Shown here: positions 11,402 through 24,879 of the stretch, one piece after another
Numbering within the stretch: position 1 is the first letter of the stretch
Layout: each line of letters begins with the position of its first letter
Assembly (NCBI GenBank): GCA_033439265.1
Contig: JAVTVX010000030.1
Span: 4,714,501-4,778,500, forward strand
Source of the DNA: Dillenia suffruticosa
Taxonomy: Eukaryota > Streptophyta > Magnoliopsida > Dilleniales > Dilleniaceae
Direction of reading: 5' to 3'
Length of the DNA: 64,000 nucleotides
Made by a program: the position numbers and the translations under genes
The notes under the pieces: generated by a model
The model's database searches: none
The model's input: only the letters and a program-made list of their open reading frames with translations
What the model was told of the DNA's origin: nothing

Positions 11402-14400
11402 GAAAATCTTTGGAAAAATAAGAAAGGGCCATTGATTATTTTTAATTTCTGATAGGGTTTGCGAATGGAGTTTCGAGTGTGGTATTCGTGAGATGAAATG
11501 AGTGAGCAAAGCTAGAATTGACAACGACGCAATTGGTTGGTCGAAATATGGTTTGTTCACTTATAGGATAGTTTCAAGTCTATGATGGATCAAAAATCTT
11601 TGGTATATTTTGTGAACTGTCATTAAATTCTGACGTCGAATGTGTGGAATACTTGGTAAAGCAGAGAGGAATTTCGAGCTTCATTGTCCTCCTGAGCCAT
11701 TGGATGCTAGTATTTTCGATGCCCTATAGATGATAGAAAACAGAAAATAAGAGCAGAAACAACTAAGAATTGGGTGAAATTTGAAGTAGGAACAATAGAG
11801 TGAATTAGGGTTTGATGTCTCATGTTCCTCTTGTCAAAATTATAAAACGCGCCGTGAAAAAAAAGTCTTAGAATCCTCTTTAAACTAGGGCTACATTAAA
11901 TCTATAACTGTAGCCTTTCATTAAAATAATCCTCTTTTAATTTCAACCTTCAATTCTCATTAAAAGTCATATGCTAGTCACGTGACTAATTTTACTGAAT
12001 AATGCTATTTGTCACTAAATTAATTTCACCATTTTGTCACACTTACTAGTCATGGAAAGAATCTTATTTCCTTGTTTATTTTTAACACAAATATTTTTAA
12101 AAATTTTACCATGTTTAGTAGGTGATGTAAGATAGGTGAACATGCAATGTATAACTTATACTTTTAAAAACAAAGTCTGGAAACATAAATAACATTTTGA
12201 GAATTCAGTGAAATAAATAATTAAAAGCTATTGAAATCAAAACAGTTAGATAAGCTTCTGGAATGCTTCTACATCCTTTGCATATTAGGTGCTTTTTTGC
12301 CATATACTTGGACAATGGGGGTGATACATATAGCATAGCTCGTCATGTCTTGTAGTGAGATCAATTGCCAGGGTATGTGTCCTTTAAAACTTGAATAGGA
12401 TGTACTTTGTGCCAATGGGATTATTCTAAAGTCTGTTAAACTGAAGCATTCAAAGGGCTAGTTCCAAAAACCTGGAATCCACATGTGAATATAAAGAAAC
12501 TCGACATTTTCAAGCTATATTTTATTACTTTAACATAGAAAAAAAAAGTTCCAAGCAAATGTAACTATTCATTTTGAGACCTAAAGTGTCTGTAGCATGG
12601 GAATCAAGCAAGAGGAAATAATTTCTAGTTGTTAAAAGAAAAAAAAAAACATAATAAGTGAACAAGTGGTCCTGCATTCAATATTTTGATGACATGTACA
12701 CAATGTTGGGGTATAAAATGTCCTTTAAATTCTCTCCTCTTTGGTAACATGTTAGTTCTATGTATACCATTAAAATTACTTGAGATCTAAAAGGCAATAC
12801 TTTTTTTTTGCAAAGACAACTTACTGTTTTCCTCTTGAAAATATTTTCTGTTGTGATGCTTATTCACATCTTTTTATACTTGGCATTTGTCTCTCTAGCT
12901 TCTTCACTTTTATCTTGGATTGCATGCTAGTATTTGGCCATGTATTTGCCTCATACACTCACCTCTTGAGCTCATGACTCGGTCCACAGCATCCCTAGCA
13001 GGCTTAACATACTCCACCATCAAGGCTAACTCTATTGTAGTACTGCGAAGCATTGTTTTAAGAAAACATGGCTTGATGAAACTTATTAGATAATTGCTTT
13101 GGATGATTACCACAAATACTTCTCGACATGTATGCTTCACAATCTCCGCTTGGTCATTGATTTGCAAATGTATTTTTTTTTTTTTAAATAATATTTTGGT
13201 GAACATAAAAAATGGCTTAGGATTTACCATCAGAGTTGTAAACAATTGTCTTTGGCTCTACTACATGCAAATGAACCACTTCATCAAAGAATACCAGTAC
13301 TGTGCGAAGGATTCTAATCGTCCAAATATAAAGAATGCCAATTTAGAAATTTTAACACTGAGCAGTGTATTCCATGCCTCATTGTATCATTAGTGATCCT
13401 GGCAAAGATCCATAAGAAGACATTTTCAAATACCTTGAGCACTGATAAGGGGATACGCAATTCTGTGTTTTGCTTTTTTGTCTTTAAGCTTCTTTACATG
13501 CATAGCATTCGAAAACATAATACACAACATCTCTATTTTAGACATTTAGATTATTTTTCATAGTGGATGGAGTCAAACCATTTTTCTTAGTGAATATAGG
13601 GTTTGATATTGCTTCCCTTTTGCTTGAGTCGGCTTCCCACAAATATTAGAGATGGTCATACTTATTGCAAGGCTCACCTTATGCAAACAACATGTGCATC
13701 ACATTACTTTGAGAAAGCTAATTAAGGCAGAGTAAGTACCTACATTATTCTTAATTTCTTTTGATAAAACAGACCTCGCTTTCTTGTTGCTTTACTGGAA
13801 CTTATCCTTGTTGCATTTGGTTAAAGAAGACAAAGAAATGTTGAAATTGCATAGACGCAAAAGAGGGTGGATAAACCCAACTACGGTTTATTTGCTATTG
13901 AAATGGCATCGCCACCCAAAACACTTGCTTTATTATGAAAGCTATTGACAATTCCTTAGTTGATACAATTTCAATGATGTTCACTTCATAAATTTTTTCC
14001 CATAAATCCAAGCTATTTGACATATCCTTTAATTTGGAAATGAGAAATTCATTGCAATCAATGATCTTCTTAGTGCTCTAGCATTCACATGGCCAACTTC
14101 CTTCCTCTGCTAGTGTTAGGGACCTATGGAGTTGTGCGCTGAGGGATTTACTTTGTCTCCTGTGTATCTTTCACAGTTGCAAAGTATTTCTCCCCATGAC
14201 TTAATATCGCAGTTTGCTAAGTAAGGCAAAATCCCCTGGGATAAATCTATTTGACATTCGCCCTTGTAAATATCGCAGTGTTGTCATTTTTGGTAGCAAC
14301 TCATTATCTTTCTCCAATGGCTGGTTGAATCTGAAAGTAGTCATCCACCATCTTTTTATTCATGTCTACTTTTGGATTTACTATTTAATCATCAACTTCT

Positions 14401-16209
14401 ATGCTGTCTATCTGATGTCACTTTTGAAATAAGTAGTGGTGAGAAAGGCTTTTTCTCCACTCTGGAAGCAGTGAGTGATGTTAAACGTGCTGGGACAGGA
14501 CCCCCTAGTGCTTGAGGCTCTAGGCTGTTGCTGAAGTGAGGTAGGTTGATTATATAGGAAAGAGGGGTATATTGAAAAGCGAAGTTAATTCTTTGACAAA
14601 GGAATAAATTGAAAGAAATTGCCACAGATCATCAAATTTGCTTCAGCATTGGTATAACAGTGTGTGATATACTTCTGTATATAGTTGTATCAACATAAAA
14701 TTAATATTTTTCTGTAATAAAAAAAAAAAAAAACTCAAATATAAATTTAAACATAAGCATCAGGCAGACCTCATAATACAGATGGAATTGGGACTGATGG
14801 CAGAAAAAGGTAAAAGTTAGAAGGAGATTTAGGAAAAAGTTGATTCCTAATTGGATGCTCACTTACTGGCTTGGTATCTAGGTGCAATAGGCAATTGTCT
14901 AGGTAATGGGCTTGCGCTTCGAGTGTCTTGAAAGTATAGGTGAGCACTTGGAGCTCTCTGTTGACACTGACCCTGGGTCAAAGCTTTCCTTTCACTGCAA
15001 CCAAGGTAACCTTGTCCCATTCTTCATAATTTAGCAAAACTTTTTTTTAGATGTGTGAGCAACAGAGTTCCCACATCACCACAGCTTTAGATTCAAATTA
15101 TGCAGGCTGACATCAAATACTGCCATGCCATCTGGTAAATTTACGTGGCCTTAGAAAGGCATTTGTTGGAGTAACAGATCATCCCTTAAAAAAAAAAAAA
15201 AAAACACTCCTATCTTGGGCATAGCATTGCTTTTGAGTTTGTTTGATCCTTCATGGTTGCATTTCTTTGTTTTGTTGTCATATTATTACTTACACTTGTT
15301 ATACTTATGTTGTTGTGGAAGATTGAAACATCTTTTCCTTGTTTGCTAATGGCCTTTTTAGAAGCAAGCAAGATGCCTTGCTCTGGCATTTGACGGCAAA
15401 AACTGGGCCAAGGTTTAGGCCAGAACGGAAATCATTATGACTGAATTGGGTTTAAATTTGCATATGGAAAAGATTAATTGGGATCTCAGGAAAATTTCTT
15501 GTAGAATGGAGTTCATATGACGTGCTTATGGACTGGTGAGTCTCCATCTCCTTGGATATCAGTTCATGTAGTTTAATTATAGGAAATTGATCCTTCTCTT
15601 CGCTAGGTATCAAATCAAAATTTGCTCTTAAACTAAGAACTGAAGGAGGGACTAAAAGTGCGCTCTTTTGAGCATACATTTGTTGATGATGAAGGCAATC
15701 ACTCCGGTAGGGATTTAATATTCAGACATTCAGTGGAAAAGGCATTTGTATTACTCTGCTGCTCTCTATCATGGGTGGTATGGGAGGAAAGCAATAAAGA
15801 GAGTTTGTTGGGAAACGATAAGCTGCTCAAGGCAATAGTGTATACTAGGTTTAGGGTTTTTATTTTTTGGCTTCCGTGAAATCTTCTCCTAATGGTTTGG
15901 AATTTTTTTAATTATTTTGGAATGATTTAAGGTTGCAACACTTTGCTGCTTTAATCTATTTTTGCTTATTACTTTTTTTTTCTCTCTCTCTCTCTCTTGA
16001 ACATTACTGCCATTTATTAGCTGCTGTATTGATTATGTTTAAAATTATGAAGCATGGGCACTTGGGGGTTACCACGTCATGTGTTTGACATTCAAATAGC
16101 CAATGTGTATTGACAGGCTATTTGATTTGTGTTATGTTCTACTCAAAAAGTTGGCAACAAGGTGATACTAGGTGATTTAATGGGTGGTTTTCTAATTTCT
16201 TTCTATAAA

Positions 16210-17054
16210 TAGGGGCGGATCTGAGATTTTTGCTTTCAGAGGGCCAAAATGAAAATAAGTTATGATAAAGTTTATGATGAAAAATTGTTGATGATATAAC
16301 AAACAAAACAAGAAAAATATTACTTAAATCAATATTAAATAAAACAAAAAAAGATAAATTAATGAATAAAGGAGGGCAAAAAAAAATTAATGAAAAGAAT
16401 CATATCCCACACTATAAGAACCCAAAACTAATCTAGTGAAATTAATAGCCTAAAATCAGTCAAATTGATTACAATAGATACTTGCACAAGTATCTGATCA
16501 TCCGCACTCAAACACGTACATATTTATATGCATGCGTAGGGGAAAAAGGAAAATTGTAATTGCATAGATGAGAAACTTGTGGAATTGCATTATGTAACAG
16601 ATGCCAAGAAACCTAATAATCATTAACTGAATGAAGGTGAAACTGCTAATAATCAGAAATTGGAAAAAACCCTAAAGTTGGGTGTGGAAGATTCCCTTTT
16701 GAACCCCCAAAGAGAGAGAGACGCAGACTTGTTTGGTTATCATGAAACTATCCCACTTGGAAATTATAAGAAAGATGGAGTGTATATATATAATATGAAT
16801 GCGCGCATGTGTGTGTATATATATTATAAACAAAGAGACAAAAAGGGGACCAATATAAAATCCCATGTCAGAAGTAAGACAGAATTAGGAGAGAGAGATA
16901 CATATAAAAGGAAGAGACAAAGGGTGGTCAATCCAGTATTAATAGGAAGGGGGAGGGGATCCAGCGTTAATAGGAATTTTCCTTCATAATAAAAAAAATT
17001 TTAAATTTTTTGGGGGGCCATGGCCCTCACCACCCCCAACAAAATCCTTCCATG
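16210..17054. mobile_element. Non-autonomous hAT-type element, 845 bp, perfect 8-bp TSD
   Basis: The octamer TCTATAAA occurs exactly at both edges (16202-16209 and 17055-17062), as hAT transposition leaves. The left end TAGGGGCGGATCTGAG and the inverted right end CATGGAAGGATTTT share about eight of the first eleven positions. Inner flanks are purine- or pyrimidine-rich (AGAGGGCCAAAAT on the left, GGGGGGCCATGGCCC on the right). No transposase domain is present; a 109-aa frame at 16660-16989 matches nothing I recognise. The perfect duplication suggests a fairly young insertion, although the terminal repeats are imperfect. It lies inside the inferred leader intron of the LIF2-like gene. Confidence 0.75.
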
Positions 17055-19421
17055 TCTATAAACACGGGGGTCTTAATTAAAACATAAAATTATTGTGATT
17101 AATGTTGAAGAGTTATTTTATAGGAGAAGGGTGGGTCAACTATGAGTTATGTAGCAAAGCACGTCCAAGAAGTGAAACTACCATAAGTTTATGCAGATTT
17201 AGAATCTTTCAATGATACATGCTTCAGTTGGTATAAAACTTGACATTATTCTGATGTGTCCTACTTGTGTTGCTCATTGAAAATTATGGTATCATGTGTT
17301 TGTCTGTGTGTTTCATAGCTTTCACTGAACCTCATAGCATATACCATGCTTGCACTATTAATTTGTATTGCAGTTCCTTTGTTAATTTAATTTTACTTAG
17401 CTTTAAGTAGCCGAAAATGCAGTAATAAACAAATTCATATGCTTGTCCTTTCTGTATCCTTTTGGTATTTGTATTATTGGTTCAGCATTTCTTTTTTGTG
17501 TATGGTATAACAATCATATTCTGGGCTCATGAGAAAAAGCCACTTAGTTTTGAGCAGTTCTTACTTTACAAACTGTCTTTGCGCTAGTAAGTGTTGAATG
17601 AGCTTACTACGTCGGTGAATATATTTTTTTGATCCTACTGCATAATGTTGAGTCATCTTGTGTATGTCTCGTAATTTCTGTGATATATTTTCTCTGTTTA
17701 ACCTTTGCATTTATGTTATTGCTTTTTGCTTTTTGTTTTTTTTATTTGTTTTTGTTTTTTGTTTTTTGTTTTTTGTTTTGGTTTTCTTTTTGGTGGCTTT
17801 AGTGATGTGTTTGTGAGTATAGATTGAGAGGAAGGGGAGGGACCAGAGTGTTTTGGGGGTCTGGGCTATGAGTATGCCTCCATCTTTGGAGATTTTCTTT
17901 ATGAGGAGAGAGAGGTCACTGAATGTTTTCTTTACATCTGCCGCCTTCCCTTCCCATTCTGTGGCTTCCAATTATACCATGGAAGGGAGACCTTGATTTA
18001 TGAAATTTTCTATTATTAACTTAATATCAAGTGTGTGTAAGTTCATTTTCTGAGTCTAATTTTATTCAAAAGCTTTCTGCTGTCCTCCCCCCTGTACTAT
18101 TAATTAAAGAAGAAAACGGACATCATTTTTGCTTTCACAGCCAATCTTTTATGTAAACATCCAAACATGGGAGATACGTAACTTGCATTTAGTAAGCTTT
18201 CCTAGCCGATCACCTTGTTTCCTTTCATACCTTTTTGCATGTGTTTCCTTAAAAAATCTCTAACTTGCATACTTTTGTGGTGGTCTCAACATGAATGTGA
18301 TATCCTAACCCAATCCACTGTTTGGCATAGGAACATTTTACTATCTTCAACCCTGTGGGAGACCATGCTATGGCTTTTTGTGATCCTTTTAACTTTTCTC
18401 AGTGCCATTAACTTGTGTGTCCTGCTCCTTTTCCTATTTTTAATTGTTATGGTGTCCTTGGCATAAACAGGATTTCTCTTTCTTCAAGCCAAAAATCTAG
18501 TTGCATGTGTAAAGTGTGATGATCATATTCATTATTTGATTTTGAGTCGATGCTTAGTAATAATCAGATTTTTATTTATTTTTATTTTTATTTTTATTTT
18601 TTTTTTGGTGATGTGTGGGGTGAACATGCATTGTAGTTGTTTGTTTTGTGGATGAACTAGCCCAGCGGTTTTGTTACTCTGTAAATTCATTTAGCCGAAT
18701 GTATTTGTAAATAAACCCATATTATAAACTTTTTCAAGCTTGACCTCATTCTTCTCAGTAACTTGTGGTAGACCTGGAAGATGATCAATGATGTTCATAT
18801 TCAGAACTGTTAGCCATTGGGTTTAAAATTGCCAAAATGTACATTGTTGGCAGTTGTTGAAGTATTTGGTTTTTCATCCTTCAACATATGCATTCGAGGA
18901 AAGTAGGGACTACTAGTTATATGGAAGTGACTTGACTTCAATCAAATATGAGGCAGCGAGATAATTTGAACTGTTGATCTGAGGAGATAACTGAAGAGCT
19001 TCTGATTGCTCATGCTGGGAATTGGGAAACATGACAGGACTATTCCGGAATTTAATTGTAGTAGTATCCTTCAAAATATTGCATTCCTGTTTGTGATGAT
19101 GCAGTTACTTATTTTTGCTTAGCTCTTCCTTGCCTTCCTAACTGCTGCACTCCCTTTTCTTGTGTTTTTTGCTCAGCAACATTATTTTGCTAATTAAGAG
19201 GCCACTTATCGAAATTAATTTAAAAAATTATGTTTGTGTGAAATGCATGGATCTTCTAAAAATGTGCCTATAATTTAAAGTAGCGTCCATGGGGAAAAGT
19301 CCACATTAATGGTTCAATGGAGTGCAAGTATTTACACCTTGGTGCATCTTCTGTTGTTGAGATCTAGCAGGTAATTTAGGCACTGGATGACTGTGGTTGA
19401 TGACAAGAAGTAGAATCTGAA

Positions 19422-22222
19422 ATGACCATGGCAGAAGGTACAGAACACGAAGAGCGTGTTGATCTTGATGATGATAACTACATGGAAGAGATTGACGATG
19501 ATGTTGAGGAACCAGCAGAAGATGCAGTTGGAACTGCTGGAGGTGAAAGTGTTGAAGAGCATGAGGATGCAAAAGGTAGGGAAGCGGAAGCAGACCCATT
19601 GCCTGAAGCTGATGAAAGTAATATTACCTCAAAACCTCTAGAAGATGAAGAAAAGCTGACTGCTTCAGTTTGTGAAGAAGACAAACAAAAGCATGCTGAG
19701 CTTCTTGCTCTACCTCCCCATGGATCTGAAATTTTTATTGGAGGAGTTTCTCGAGATACATCAGAAGAAGAATTGAGGGATCTTTGTGAATCAATGGGTG
19801 AAATTTTTGAGGCAAGCAAATTCTTGCGTTGCTGAACTAGCTTTTCTGGATTTAACTATGTCTGAATGATGCCATGATATTCTTACAGATTAGGATAATG
19901 AAGAATAAAGATACTGGTGAAAGCAAGGGTTTTGCTTTCATATCATTCATGACGAAGGAGGCTGCACAAAATGCCATTGAGGAGTTAACTAACAAAGAAT
20001 TTAAGGTGAGACCATTATGATATCAATGCAGTGAATTAAAATATTCACGGTTGAAATTTGTTTCATGCGTGTTTGAGTTCTAATTGTGTTTTCACTGCAG
20101 GGTAAAACATTAAGGTGCTCATTATCTGAAGCTAAGAACAGGTTATTCATTGGTAATGTCCCAAAGAGTTGGACTGAGGACCAATTCATAAAAGTTGTGG
20201 AGGAAGTTGGTCCTGGGGCAGAAAATATTGAGCTCATAAAGGTGGAATTTCGGAAGAAAAAATATTTTCCTTGGAGAATAAAAAAATTGTTCAGATATGA
20301 TAATTAACTTATATGATGGTCCTGCTTTTATCTACACACTAGAATTCTCTATTTATGGATTTCTTCCATCTATTCACTTCTGCAGGATCCACAAAATTCG
20401 AGTCGCAATCGTGGTTTTGCTTTTATTGAGTATTACAATAATGCTTGTGCTGATTATGCAAGACAAAAGATGCTAGCTGCAAATTTTAAGCTGGATGATA
20501 ATACCCCAACTGTCACCTGGGCTGATCCAAAGATTTCCCCCGACCATTCTGCTGCTGCTGCTCAGGTATATTTTGAAAGAAATGGAAGAGGAACAGTGAG
20601 ACAAATTAGAATTAGGATGACACCATTTTTATGAAGTTAGGGATGTTGTAACTCCAGGTGTTGGCACTTTCTTTATCTTTTATTTGCCATGTAAAGATGT
20701 TTAGCATGTCTTGCTATTCTGATGGAAAAACTTCTGAGCCAGCTCAACTTGTTTGCTTGCATTGTGTTCAAGATGTTGTTAACCTGTTAATTTAATAAAA
20801 TGTGATCTCTGTTTGGTTCTCAGGTGAAGGCTCTCTATGTGAAAAATATACCGGACAACATTGATCCTGAGCGGTTAAAAGAACTGTTCCAGCGTCATGG
20901 GGAAGTTACAAAGGTGGTAATGCCCCCTTCCAGAACCGGGAGTAACAAAAGGGATTTTGGATTTATTCATTATGCTGAAAGGGCAAGTGCGCTGAAGGCT
21001 ATTAAAGATACAGAGAAATATGAAATTGATGGTAGTATTCTCACTGCTTATTTCTCTTACTGATAACAAAATTATGATATAGACCTATAAAGTATGAAGA
21101 AAGTTAGAAAAAAATCATACTTTTCTTACTAAATTGAGCAGTTTGGCAAGCAATTCATGAGTACATGGTGCAGAGTCTTCTTTACTTTTTGACGTATAAT
21201 CTCAGTATCTTTCCAAAATGATAGAAGTAAAAGGCATATAGTGCCATATACTTATCAAAAAGATGTATATTCATTCTATCGTGTATTCTGCAAATTATAA
21301 ATTGATAATTGACCTCTTCCAGAGAATAGGATGTTATATTTAATCAAACCACAAAGCCCAAATATAGTGTGGAATCTTCTTCCAAAGTGATAAAACATCT
21401 GAAATTAGTCCTGATGTTAACCATGGCTAAGACATCTGGGACTATTGTATGGCATTTATTGTTAATAGTTGGTCAGTATTGTGAAGCCATTCATAGGCTG
21501 CAATAGATAAATTGGTTGGAGATGGTAGCAGCACCCATTCTTTAACTACAATCACATGCACCTTTTTTCTCCTAGTTCTTTTGTTGTGTTAGTTTATAAC
21601 TCAAAGGTAGCTCCTTGATTGTTTTGTAGATTGATGATTTTTATGGTTAATTACAGGCCAGGTGCTAGAAGTTTTCCTTGCTAAGCCTCAGACAGAGAAG
21701 AAGTCTGATGGTGCATATCCTCCGAATGCTGGTCAATATCCAAGTTATCATTCACATCCTGGGTTTGGTGGTTTTGCTGGAAATCCATATGGATCAATGG
21801 GAGCTGGATATGGTGTTACAGCTGGATATCAACAGGTAATGAAGGGTTTTTATCCTTATCCCTGTCGGCATAATTTCCTTATAGTAAAACTCTACTCACC
21901 TGGCTTTGCATGCATGAACAGCCGATGATATACGGTAGAGGTCCAATACCAACTGGAATGCAGATGGTGCCCATGGTTCTACCAGATGGGCGAATAGGCT
22001 ATGTTTTGTAAGTGCCGATTCCCTTAACATAGAGCATTTTTGCCCAAAAAAGTTCCTTTTTGCTTGGACTAACTTAAAGATCACTGCAGTCAGCAGCCTG
22101 GAGTACCAATAGCACCTCTAGTGCAGCCACCGAGGAGGAATGACCGAAGTAATGGATCAGGGGGGCAACAAGGACGAGCTAGTGATGACAGTAACCGTAA
22201 TAGAAGATACCGTCCTTATTAG
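19422..22222 (+). CDS. LIF2: hnRNP-Q-like protein with three RRMs, LIF2-like
   Basis: The exons I place are 19422-19811, 19889-20005, 20101-20241, 20386-20565, 20824-21031, 21657-21835, 21922-22007 and 22090-22222. They join in frame to 477 aa. An acidic N-terminus (1-100) precedes RRM1 (RNP2 IFIGGV 104-109, RNP1 KGFAFISF 143-150), RRM2 (LFIGNV 184-189, RGFAFIEY 225-232) and RRM3 (LYVKNI 280-285, RDFGFIHY 319-326). A Gly/Pro/Met/Tyr-rich tail ends RRYRPY. Order, length and tail match plant hnRNP-Q/SYNCRIP-like proteins, best LHP1-INTERACTING FACTOR 2, a nuclear RNA-binding protein that acts with the Polycomb-associated LHP1 on chromatin and gene expression. The first intron inside the coding region starts GC instead of GT (GAG|GCAAGC); without this splice the frame stops at 19835. 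The start is the first ATG of the frame, with a second ATG two codons later. The symbol is by resemblance; a paralogue is possible. Confidence 0.9.
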
Positions 22223-22700
22223 CTGCAGAAGGCGTAGGCACAAATAGTGAGCTAACTTTTTGCCTAACCAAATAGCTGATTTGAGCCCAATAGTCCCTTT
22301 TCCCTATTTTTGTGCAAAAGCTTAGAACTCAAATTGGAAAGCATAGACTACAACCAGAAATTCATAATACTAGTTCTGAAATGTTTTGTTCATTCCTGAG
22401 GGCTGATGGGAAGAATATCTGATAGTTGAGGTATTATGATGCAGTTTTTAGGGCTGGTGGATATTACATAGTTGAGTGTTTTCAAGCATGATGATGCTTT
22501 GATGTCCTTTGCTCTACATCAATTATTGAACTAGCCAAAAAAGGGGACTTCCAGCACAATACTTGCTACTCATAAGGGATCAATGCTCGGTTAACTATTT
22601 GTTTTTGTCTGTACATTGATCATCATATTGCTTCAATTTATAAGTAAGTTGTCAAGAGATTTGCTCATTCTCTGGCTTTCCATTTGTGTCTCTAAGGGTC
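22223..22700 (+). other. Probable 3' UTR of the LIF2-like gene
   Basis: Moderately AT-rich, T-rich transcript-like sequence follows the TAG at 22220-22222. The 3' end is not marked by a clear AATAAA; T-rich sequence and ATAAGTAAG near 22640 are compatible with plant polyadenylation. The end is a guess. Confidence 0.4.
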
Positions 22701-24110
22701 CATCTTACTTATATTTTATGTGTTTTTATGTTAATTTTATTAATTCATTTGTGTATTTGATTGTTGAAATATTGATGCTAGGTATCATCCTGTAGTATTA
22801 GATAAGGTTTTTCCCGACCGTGACACCCCTTACGATGTAGGGCAAGATGAGAGGCACAGATCAAGTAGTGAATACGTTGTTATTTTGATTCAATTTGATT
22901 CCTTGATGCTTTGCATCCACATTAAATGGAACCTATTCGAGAGGGATGGAATGCCAATTAAAGAGCTACTACCCATTTGCTTGCTCTTTGCAATTATAAG
23001 TATATTTAGATGGATGGCATAAGATATTGAGTTTCTTAAAAGATAAGCTAGATTCTTTCTCATGTTCTGGAAGAGAGAATCCGATGCTTTGCAAGTATCC
23101 TATGATAAATTTATTGCATCATTAAAGCTTCATTAGATCTCATAATCACGAAGGAATCATTCCTCTTATTTCACTGAAGACGCAAGCAAGTTGAGAGTGG
23201 CCCAAGTCTTTTACCTATAAATGTCTATGTAGTCCTATAATATAATTATTGCATCATTCAAGCTTTATCAAATATTTTAAATGTGAAAGGAGTCATTATT
23301 CTTTTATCTTACCGTGTGATAATGGGGTTTAGTTATATCTTTGAGTATACACAAGCGACCGTGTAGTGTTACACCCATTGGCATTTGATTTGTTAACACC
23401 ATAAATCGTGTGTCCTCAAGTCTTCGTGACAGCTCATAGTCTTTTTGGTGGTCCAATGGACTTTGACTTACCCACAAACCTCTTGGTGTTATTGAAGGGA
23501 TTTTGTCCCCAAAAATTCATGCTACCTTAAAATTAAAAAATTTTGTACTAATTGAAGTTGTTGAGGCTCATGGTCTTTGTTCTTGTTTTTTTAAACCCCC
23601 CCCCCCCCAAAAAAAGTATAGGTTAGCTCACTAACCTTGTAAACAGAGAACTCCGGCAAGTGAAAAAGGTTGTTCTGATAGAGGATAGCGATTGGGTACT
23701 CCGGCCCCAGGAAATGTAGTCATCCCAAAGCACGTATTGCAGATCCTGCTTTCCAACGTTTCTTCGTTTTACAGCTCATTAGAGATGCTTCCCAAGTCTC
23801 TTTCCAACTCAACATTAAGCAGTTTCATCGGATACGATATTCCGAGTATAATGAACTTGTCCATAAATCCGTGACATTAGAACTACAGATTGGGAAGTGT
23901 TTGGCTTTGGTCTAGTCAAGCAAGTATTGTTGTGTGGGGGTGGTGATGCTTGCTATGAGGCGTCTGTAGATTACCAACATCCACCACGGGCAGGTGTTTT
24001 ATTTATTTTGTTGGTGCCTTGGTGTTAGTCTCAAGGTGGCCGACATGGGTTGCTATATTGACATTAAGCTTAAGCTAGCAAGATGCAATTACCTTTTACT
24101 TGAACAAACC
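22701..24110. other. Gene-poor stretch with an unrecognised short frame
   Basis: No convincing gene. A 60-aa frame on + (23692-23874) and broken minus-strand frames over 23640-23880 lie in sequence of slightly higher GC, which might be a fragment of a gene or of organelle DNA, but I recognise no protein. A C13 run lies at 23596-23608 and is followed by A-rich sequence. Confidence 0.3.
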
Positions 24111-24126
24111 AAAGTTAATCCTTAAA

Positions 24127-24438
24127 TTGGTCTAATTCAAAAATTTCACCCAATTGAGCACGTCTAGCATATTTTTTTACAGTAGCGGGATCACTATAAC
24201 TAACTCCATTGAGTTCGCCACCATAGAACTCAACAGTTACGCCTACTTGTTCGACACTATACTTCGATTCTGCCCTTCTAAAAGGAACATCCGCTCTAAC
24301 AATTCCATCTCCGTCTACCAAAACGACTGGAAATGTTTCAAAAAAAGTCAGCATACGTACAAAAAGTTCACGTCCCCCTTTATCTCTAAAGATGGGGTGC
24401 CCTAACCATCCAACAGCTATGCCATCCCCGTTGTCCAT
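24127..24438 (-). pseudogene. psbB: Plastid psbB fragment in nuclear DNA (NUPT)
   Basis: The minus strand encodes a stretch of photosystem II CP47 from [15 protein letters not shown] to [13 protein letters not shown], about 104 residues of the large lumenal loop. Residues such as [14 protein letters not shown] and [13 protein letters not shown] are unchanged from the highly conserved plastid protein as I know it. The fragment has no CP47 N-terminal membrane helices or C-terminus, and both ends run abruptly into unrelated sequence, so it cannot make a working CP47. Against the usual RRMPT it reads RMLT, meaning one codon is lost in frame and one residue changed; DKEG has become DKGG. The frame stays open and runs on into flanking sequence (24115-24546). 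The high identity suggests a fairly recent plastid-to-nucleus transfer. Confidence 0.85.
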
Positions 24439-24879
24439 GTTTTGCGATTTAAACGGTTTTCCTGAAACCTTAACATAAAAAACACCAAATATTAAGAATT
24501 TGAATTGGGTTGGGTGTAACCTTTTATGTTGTTTGACTCTTTTCAAAGTTTCACTGTTATTTTTTTTTTTTTTTGAATTGTATTACTTAATAATTAAGAA
24601 ACATACGAACTCGTAGAAAAAAAAAAAAAATTTCAGTAAAAAAGCAACTTTTTCTAAATTACAAATACGAAAATTCTCAGAAAAAGGGACATCTTTAGGA
24701 ATAAGAGGATTTTCATCCTAAAGCCAAACAATTAATTTCTATGATAACAAAGCAAAGGAAGCATATCTATGGTAATAAGAAAATTTTCATACCAAATCCA
24801 ACCCTTAATTTTTGTAATAACAAGGAAAACGAAGCATACCCCCACCCCCCAACCAAAAAAAAAGGGTAGAAAAAAAAAT

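Larger units (their letters stand above)
11112..19370 (+). other. Very large leader intron (inferred) with transposon debris
   Basis: If the exon at 11111 is spliced to the exon holding the start codon at 19422, the intron is about 8.3 kb. Possible acceptors lie near 19367-19380. The interior has a 30-base T run, a hAT-type element at 16210-17054, and a stretch at about 12880-14440 with scattered open frames on both strands and no recognisable domain, probably decayed transposon DNA. T-rich, intron-like composition dominates from 17060 to 19200. Additional non-coding exons inside cannot be excluded. Confidence 0.45.

Noticed and set aside
16093-16124. A CAAATAGCC...GGCTATTTG hairpin as a regulatory element
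   Set aside because: Nine-base arms with a 14-base loop are expected by chance in a window of this size, and no nearby transcript end supports a role.
23692-23874. A 60-aa + strand frame as a gene
   Set aside because: No recognisable domain, no splice partners and no neighbours that support it; kept only as a note.
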